This document shows positions 57,825 to 64,000 of a DNA stretch of 64,000 nt, one piece after another. Positions within the stretch are counted from its first letter, which is position 1, and the number at the start of each line of letters is the position of its first letter. The translations under genes and the position numbers were made by a program. Under the pieces are notes generated by a model. The model had not been told where the DNA came from. It saw only the letters and a list, made by a program, of their open reading frames with translations, and made no database searches. Source of the DNA: Neoceratodus forsteri (Eukaryota > Chordata > Ceratodontiformes > Ceratodontidae); assembly GCA_016271365.2 (NCBI GenBank), contig CM057456.1:660699501-660763500 (forward strand), in the 5' to 3' direction.

Positions 57825-58909
57825 GCACATAGGGCACAAAAACCCAAAGGCCACACACACACTGGGGGTGAAGAAGTTATGGTAACAGAACAAGAGAGGG
57901 ATCTGAGGATTATCATCTCAGACAACCTAAAGGAGACAAACCAGTGCAACAAAGTGGTAGGCAAGGCAACCAGAAGGCTGGCATGCATAGGGAGGAGTAT
58001 AACAAGCAGAAGGAGGGAGGTGTTAATGCCTCTATACAAGTCCATGTTGAGACCCCACCTACAGTATCGGGTCCAGTTCTAGAGACCTCACCTACAGTAC
58101 ATTAAGGCTATAGATAGGGTGGAGAGAGTCCAGAGGAGGGTGACCAAAATGGGACATGGCATGCATCAGAGGCCCTATGAGAAGAGGATGAAGGATCTTG
58201 ATCTGTATCCACAGGAAATTAGGAGGGTGAGGGGGGGATATGATTGAGACATTTAAATATTTGAAGGAGATAAACAAGGTGAGGGAAGGCAGCATCTTTC
58301 AGAGGAAAGAAAGTCCGAAAACTAGGGGACACAGGTTGAAGTTGGAAGGAGGGAAGTTCAGAGGTAATAGGAGAAGGTACTACTTCATGGAGATGGTGGT
58401 AATCCCCTGGAACAGCCTACTGGAAGATGTGGTGGGGGCCAAAATGGTAGGGGAGTTTAAGAGGTCACGGGATTAACCAAAAGAAGAGGATAAACCTAGA
58501 AAATAAGAAAGGACTGGAGTCTCCAGTGGGGGGGGGGGGGTGAGAGGGGTACAGTGAGTTAGGGCTTGGGTACGTATGGGGATGGGATAATGGCAGGCTG
58601 GATGGGTCAATGGGTCCTTTTCTGCCATCAGATTTCTATGTTTCTGAATACATTTCTGTGCGTATCAATGCATGGAAGCATTTTGACATAACCTGGCTAT
58701 ATCAACTGGGTTTTAAGCTTAGTTTATAAAAGAAATAGAAGTTCCTAGCCCTAAAAGTTTCTATGTTAGCACTTTTCAAAGACATTATCTGCCATGTTTT
58801 ATTGTTTTCTTGAATGCAAATTTGAAAAGACAGTCTTCATTATTTTCTCACGTTGTGTGGTTTCTTCTTCTTCTTGATAATTCAACCGGAATTGTTTCTG
58901 ATTCCATAG

Positions 58910-59062
58910 AATCCAGTCCTGGCTAAAGATGGGGTAGGGCAGAAGGTCTGCAAGATTGAGCAAGAGCTGCTCAGAAAGAACCCAGAGATTTACAACTTGT
59001 TGCTCCTAGGGAAGGACCCCAGTTTGGACAAAGATATTGCAGGTCATCAACTATTAAGGTAA
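58910..59062 (+). CDS. PKD1L1: PKD1L1-like polycystin, exon F (penultimate or last exon)
   Basis: The acceptor ends gattccatag. The frame starts NPVLAKDGVGQKVCKIEQEL and continues LRKNPEIYNLLLLGKDPSLD KDIAGHQLL. At 59057-59062 the text AGGTAA can be read in two ways. Translated onward it is Arg-stop, ending the protein after 50 codons of this exon. Alternatively AG|gtaaca is a splice donor at 59058, leaving phase 2, which would join to the candidate exon at 63257. The exon is soluble and charged, fitting the distal cytoplasmic tail. Confidence 0.65.
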   Translation, partial: NPVLAKDGVGQKVCKIEQELLRKNPEIYNLLLLGKDPSLDKDIAGHQLLR

Positions 59063-60484
59063 CACATTTCTGAACAGCCAACATGCATTTTAAATCCTTT
59101 TTATTTTGTGGCGTGGCAGGGTAGAGGGATTTTGCCAGTCGCTAAAGCTGAGTAAGAACAATCAGATATTTTCCCTGACTTATATGAATCTGTGTGCTCA
59201 GATGCAAGTGAAACCTAGCAGTCCAATCCCAGAAATTTAGATTTTGTTATTAATGTTTGGGAGTTTTAAAGACACACATTGTAGCATGATATATTGGGGT
59301 AGTGTAAAGAAGTTAAGGGTTTATGTGGTTTGACCTTCCTGCTGCACTGCACGACAGTGACTGTATCCCAGCTTTTGTATGGACACACCAAGCTTAGCAC
59401 CCATAATATTTTTCCTACATCTGCTGTGTAACCCTCAATGTTGTTCTTCCTCAGAAATCTGTTAATTCCTGCTTTAAAAGCCTCATCCCTTACTTTGGTT
59501 GTACTATATCACTTTAAAAATGATATATAGGTAGATATATACATATGCTCCCTTCAAGGAAAGTATGACAGCTATACATATATTTTCTTGATGGAATCTG
59601 AGCTTTTTTTTGGCGGCAAGGGTTTATTGGTACTTGATCATGTTACCATAATATGCAGATTGAAACCAATACTGCTGAAGTGAGCAATTTATTCTAATGG
59701 GTGTTCTCACATATAGCTACTCTGCATTTTTGAGGTTCTAATTAAATGAGGGAACTGTGAACTCTATAAAACTAATATATTTTAGACTTCTACAAAGTAT
59801 ATGGGTTGTACTGGTGCCACATTTACACACATTCATCACTACACTCGAGCAGCAATAAACCATAAACACATAGTAGGCTAAGTGCCCTTTGAAGGGCATA
59901 AACTTGGGTTCATAATAGAAAATGCCCCGGGAAAATGCACAGTATTGCTTTTATGACCTTTGCAACCAGGAGCTCTAGTTATAGTAACAATATATATTTT
60001 CTTAAACTGCATAAAATAATGCTTCTAAACATGAGTAGCTTTTGACACTGCCCAAAGATTTGTCACCCATATTCCTCTACTGATAAGGCACAGCATAAAG
60101 CATTAAAATACAGAAACGGCCAAACAGTTTTTACTATTTTCAACCTACGTGTCTGAGTATCTAACTTTGCAATTGCATGACTGCCCAATTTCTGAGTTTG
60201 TGAGAGTAAACCAGTTCCATAGATACCAAATACACTAGTACCTAGGAACTCTGTTTATGCCGCCCCATTACAACATGTCTGTATAGTAAATCTTTGCTTA
60301 TGGAAACACCCCTCTCATCTTTTGAGCACCCCAAACACAAATGATCAATATGCCACCAAAGGAATTATATATTTTGTTTAAACATGCATAAAATAAGGAT
60401 TTCAGGGATATGTATGGAAGCATCCTAACCAAATGTTTTTGACCCATAATCCTAGTCTTTATAAAGCACCACAGCCTAAAATAC
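59063..60484. other. AT-rich sequence after exon F
   Basis: This is either the last intron or, if the stop at 59060-59062 is used, the 3' untranslated region. An AATAAA lies near 59853-59858 and could serve as a polyadenylation signal for the short form. No other coding segment was seen. Confidence 0.35.
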
Positions 60485-63215
60485 ATATGAACATATGAAT
60501 GTGCCAGCAGAAACAGACCACCCAGTCTATCTAAGTCTGCTCAAGTGTGCAGCCAACACCCCTAGTTTGCAGCTGCCACACTCCCCTCCCCTTCGTCATC
60601 CCACTGCCACTCCCCTGTTCCCTGTCCCATGCCCTTTTGAAGCTGTTCACAGATTTACATGATACCTCACATTCTGGTAGGACATTCCATTTTGCTACCA
60701 CCCTCTCTGTGAAATAGTGTCTCCTCATTTCCTTCCTAAATCTTCCCCCCTCTATTCTTAGCCCATGCCCTCTGGTGACCCTCCCCCTCCTTAACTTAAA
60801 GACACCATCTGCCCCATCCTTATTGATTCCCCTCAGATACTTGAATGTCTCTATCATGTCCTCCCTGTCCCTGCTATCCTCCAGGGTGTACATATTCAGG
60901 TCTCCCAGCCCAGCCTGCTGTCATAGTCTCTCCCCTCCATTCCACATTAATCTTTGTTGCCCTCCTCTGCACCCCCTCCAGTAGCCTGATATCACGCTTT
61001 AGGTATGGCCTCCAAAACTGCACACAATACTCTAAGTGCGGCCTTACCAGTGACCTGTAGAGAGGCAAGACCACCTCTCTTCACCTGGATGAAAACCCCC
61101 TCACTATGCACCCCAGTATTTTGTTTGCTTTTGCAGCCGCTGTCCTGCACTAGGCAGTGTTGTTCATGGTCCCTGTTATCATTACCCCTAGGTCCTTCTC
61201 CTCCTCAGTGATCCCCAGCTTAACCCCCAGCCAGTATTCCCTCCTGCTCTCATCCCAAAGTGCATAACCTTGCACTTCTTTTGCATTGAATCCCAGTTGC
61301 CGCCTCTGACCACTCCTCTAGCTTGCGAGGTCCCTGCAGCTGCTTCCATCCCTCCTCCATCCACCACTGCTCCAATTTTGGTGTCATCAGCGAACAGACT
61401 TACCTTGCTCACCACCCTGTGTGCAATGTCTGATATGAAAAGCCCAAACAATACTGGCCCCAACACAGAGCCCTGTGGCACCCCAGTTGACACCGGCCTT
61501 GGAGTTGAGAACTCCCCTCTCATCACCACCCGTTGCAGCCTGCCACTCAGCCAGCTTGTAATCCAGTTTATCATGTTTGCCCCTACTCCTACACCAGTTA
61601 GCTTCCCCCCAAGCTGCCCATGAGGAGCCGAATCAAAGGTCTTGCTAAAGTCCAAGTAAAGAACATCCACCGCATGAACCTTATCCAGCTCACCTGTCAC
61701 CCAGTCATAATATTGTATGAGGTTGGTTTGACAAGACTTCCCTGAAACAAACCCATGCTGCCTCACATCCTGGAGGCCATTGTCCTCCAGGTATGACACC
61801 AGTCTTTCCTTTAGTATCATTTCCATGAGTTTGCACACTATGGAGGTGAGACTTACCAGATGATAATTACCCGGTTCATCCCTTGGCCTGCTCTTGTGTA
61901 ATGGTACTACATGTGCCATCCTCCAGTCCAGTGGCACACATCCTGACTCCGGTGAGGTGCTGTACAGATCTGCCAGAGGCTCCACCAACACCTCCACCAT
62001 CTCTCTCAGCACCCTGGGGTGAATACCATTTGGCCCTGATGCCTTGTCTACCTTCAGTGCCCTCAGTCCCTCTAGGACTCTATTTGTCTCAATTCTTCCA
62101 TCTGTCGCCTCCTCTCCCCCTGTCCCCACCCTCCCAGCCAATGCTGGTAGCAGTCCCCCTTTTCTCCCATGAACACTGAGAAAAAGTACTCATTCAGTGC
62201 TTCTGCCTGGTCCTTCCCCCTTTTCTGTCCACTCCCCACCCCTTTTTATCCTCACTATTGTCTCCTTGCACTTCCTTTTCTCCTTTATGTATCTGAAAAT
62301 GTCTCCCCCCCCCCCATTAATTCCCTATGCAAATCTCAGCTCCCTCTGTGCCTTGGCTTCTCTCACTTTTCTGGTCACCTCCCTGGACAATCTTACATAT
62401 TCTTCCCTGTCCGCTTCCTTCTCCGTCTTCCTAAACCTCTGGTTCGCCACTCGTTTTGCCCTCACCACCTCCACAACCTTGCTGTTCAACCAGCATGGTT
62501 TTCTTGCTCTGCTCCTCTTACTCTGTGCCTTGGTGCAGGATTCTGTTGCCTCTGTAACCCCCATTTAATAATATCCCATTTCTGCTCCATGTCCATCTTC
62601 TGCCTTATGCCCTCCAGTTTCCCTTTCAGTACTTCCGGCATCCTCCCAAAGTCTACCCCCCTGAAGTTTACCACCCGAGTAACTGATTTCTCTGGCTCCC
62701 CGTACATCATGATATTAAACCACACCGTTCGGTGATCGATGTCGGCTAGTGGGTCCTCTACCTTTATTTCCCTCACTGCCTCCCTATTCGAGCAATACCA
62801 GATCTAAAGTGTTCTTTAGCCTAGTAGGTACAGTAACCAACTGTGTCAGGAGACCCTCCTGGATTGCGTCGAGGAGCATTTGCTCCCCAGCACTGGAGGT
62901 GACCAGAATGCTCCAGTCAACCCTGGCAAGTTGAAATCCCCCATGATGACCACCTTCCCTTTTCTACATACCTTTTTGATTTGTCTTGCTAACTCCCTGT
63001 CAAGCTCCTCAGACTGGGACGGCAGCCTGTATACCACCCCAAACCTCAGTTTCCTACCCCCTTGAGTCTAGGAGCTGCAGCCAGATTGCCTCTGTTCTCC
63101 TTTCTTCTCCCTCGTCCCTTGTGCATTTGATCCCGTCCCTCACACAGACTGCCACCCCACCCACCCCCCTTACAGTCCTTCCTGTATAATTTGTATCCTG
63201 GGATCATACATGTGT
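60485..63215 (-). mobile_element. CR1 copy G (-), 5'-truncated in the endonuclease
   Basis: The order on the minus strand is: endonuclease (63190-62486: MIPGYKLYRKD, VIMGDFNLPG, DHRTVWFNI); basic linker (62564-62325); RT (62141-61188, 317 codons); C-terminal domain (61074-60531); and a 3' tail at 60485 with cacattcatatgttcatatg. The tail type matches copy C. RT motifs: KASGPNGIHPRVLREMVEVL, NYHLVSLTSIVCKLMEM, HGFVSGKSCQTNLIQYYD, YLDFSKTFDSAPHGQ and LFADDTKIGAVV. It ends about 40-50 bp before the candidate terminal exon acceptor. Confidence 0.85.
61188..62141 (-). pseudogene. CR1 copy G RT, 317-codon open frame
   Basis: This is the longest open CR1 RT frame in the window, spanning fingers, palm and the start of the thumb. 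Motif A (YLDFSKTFD), motif B ([20 protein letters not shown]) and motif C (FADDTKIG) keep their catalytic residues. NGIHPRVL replaces the usual DGIHPRVL, and NYHLVS replaces NYRPVS. The frame ends in a shifted C-terminus (GWGLSWGSLRRRRT), and the C-terminal domain continues in other frames (61074-60531). The element is therefore not functional as a whole. Confidence 0.8.
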
Positions 63216-63256
63216 ATGCCTTTTTAATCTTAATTAGTGTCTGTCTTACTTTACAG

Positions 63257-63329
63257 GGACAGACTGCTTCCATTTTTCAAATGTTCAGACAAGGCTGGTT
63301 CTGTGGATACCACAATCATGTACTCCTGA
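63257..63329 (+). CDS. PKD1L1: Candidate terminal exon of the PKD1L1-like gene
   Basis: An acceptor (taattagtgtctgtcttact, then ttacag) precedes 63257. If exon F is spliced at 59058 (phase 2), the G at 63257 completes an Arg codon. The frame then reads DRLLPFFKCSDKAGSVDTTI, MYS and stop TGA at 63327-63329. A branch-point-like ttaat lies about 30 bp upstream. An AATAAA lies at 63607-63612. The match of phase, acceptor and an early in-frame stop supports a last exon, but no homology check was possible. Confidence 0.45.
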
Positions 63330-64000
63330 TGAAGAGTTCTAGGCACGACATATATCAAACTGGCTTTCTCTGAATGTCTCTGGATGCATTTTCACATTGT
63401 CAGGTCCCCCCAATCACCTGGGCTGTTGCACGCTTATGCTGGCTGGGATGTTGAGCATGACTGAAGGGGAGGAGTACCAGGGGGGAGTTCCCTTTCAGCA
63501 GGCACAGAATGAAGTGCCAGCTACCCCCGCCCAGCTGGTATTTCAAAGGCCTGGCCCCTCACATCAAACTTTGGGTGCTGCACAGCAAAAATACAGACTT
63601 TCCCTGAATAAACTCTGGCTAGGCCGAAAGGGGAACACTGCTGCAGGTGGTAAGCTGGGGCAGACACAGTTGCACACTAGGAGATCCATAGGATTTGCCC
63701 AGGAAGGCAGTCTGAAGCTAGTAGGTACAGACCACAAGTGAGAGCAGACAAGTCAGACTAGAACAGAAGGTAAGCCCAGTGAAAAGGGCCGTTAAAAAAA
63801 CAGAACTGCACTGAAATCAGGATGTCATATTTTGGTAAATATCTACAGATACCATTTAGCGGGGCTGGGATTGACTTATTGTTAAGGAACCATTTGAATT
63901 ATTTGCTCTCAGTTAGAGCTAGAGACCTATAGAGGCAGGCAGCAGGAGTTGAGAGAGAAGTACTTTCTCTGTGCTGTTTGTTTTCTTTTAGTATTGTAGT
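63330..64000. other. Presumed 3' untranslated region and flank
   Basis: If 63257-63329 is the last exon, its 3' untranslated region would run to the AATAAA at 63607-63612. Downstream sequence has no recognised gene. Confidence 0.35.

Larger units (their letters stand above)
54060..58648 (+). mobile_element. CR1 copy E (+), interrupted by CR1 copy F
   Basis: The 5' part (54060-54483) gives the end of motif A ([18 protein letters not shown]), [40 protein letters not shown] and LFMDDTKICNRV, where the palm box Ala is Met. The 3' part (57833-58648) resumes with VTEQERDLRIIISDNLKE, VGKATRRLACIGRSI and YKSMLRPHLQYRVQF, then the 3' tail ctgccatcagatttctatg. The break falls inside the MHIG motif, and the two parts join in the same frame across the 8-bp duplication. 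Confidence 0.85.

Noticed and set aside
1..64000. A prokaryote-like defence, CRISPR or operon system.
   Set aside because: Exon-intron structure and vertebrate LINEs and SINEs dominate; no direct-repeat/spacer arrays or clustered bacterial-type genes are present.

Overview
The window looks like a stretch of a large, repeat-rich vertebrate nuclear genome. Short exons with consensus GT/AG boundaries are separated by long introns, and almost all other recognisable sequence is retrotransposon. The abundance and diversity of CR1-clade LINEs, together with L2-like and Tx1/L1-like LINEs, points to a sarcopterygian such as a lungfish, caecilian or other amphibian. The species cannot be fixed from the sequence alone. 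There is no bacterial-type gene organisation, CRISPR array or operon.

One host gene is visible, on the + strand: the 3' part of a polycystin-1-family gene, most likely PKD1L1. Seven exons are proposed (11736-11876, 30768-30902, 31605-31835, 38425-38589, 52946-53104, 58910-59058 or -59062, and a candidate last exon 63257-63329). The first five are all phase 0. They encode, in order, a membrane segment with an extracellular loop (S3-like), an S4-like segment, S5/pore/S6, and a cytoplasmic tail with a coiled-coil-like stretch. Upstream exons were not found in 1-11735 and probably lie before the window. The rest of the window is intron or 3' flank.

Layout: 1-1267, segment bounded by a perfect 37-bp inverted repeat; 1268-3815, CR1 copy A (+); 4125-4815 and 6170-7475, two inverted copies of one repeat carrying a MIR-like SINE, the second split by a GC-rich SINE; 7540-9176, CR1 copy B (+); 11375-11690, decayed CR1 RT piece (-); exon A; 12242-12785, GC-rich SINE (-); 12900-13330, minisatellite; 13424-14207, hAT-like element; 14684-18930, CR1 copy C (+) between inverted repeats; 20753-20950, hairpin; 21700-22925, tandem repeats; 23015-26423, L2-like LINE (-) with a 767-codon ORF; 28071-30196, three GC-rich SINEs; exon B; 31254-31493, tRNA-Tyr/CR1 SINE; exon C; 32851-32972, hairpin; 34452-35021, GC-rich SINE; 35985-36182, hairpin; exon D; 38622-43230, Tx1/L1-like LINE (-) with a nested SINE; 44270-44870, minisatellite; 46100-46640, GC-rich SINE; 48020-52865, CR1 copy D (-) with an intact-looking ORF1 esterase; exon E; 53848-54058, hairpin; 54060-58648, CR1 copy E (+) interrupted by CR1 copy F (-); exon F; 60485-63215, CR1 copy G (-); candidate terminal exon; 3' flank.

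The most distinctive content is the set of non-autonomous retroposons whose ends can be fixed by target-site duplications: a long (about 550-600 bp) GC-rich SINE family with a tRNA-like head, found in at least eight copies, and a tRNA-Tyr-headed SINE that still carries the tRNA intron and ends in a CR1-like 3' tail. All calls rest on reading the sequence; no alignment or database search was run.
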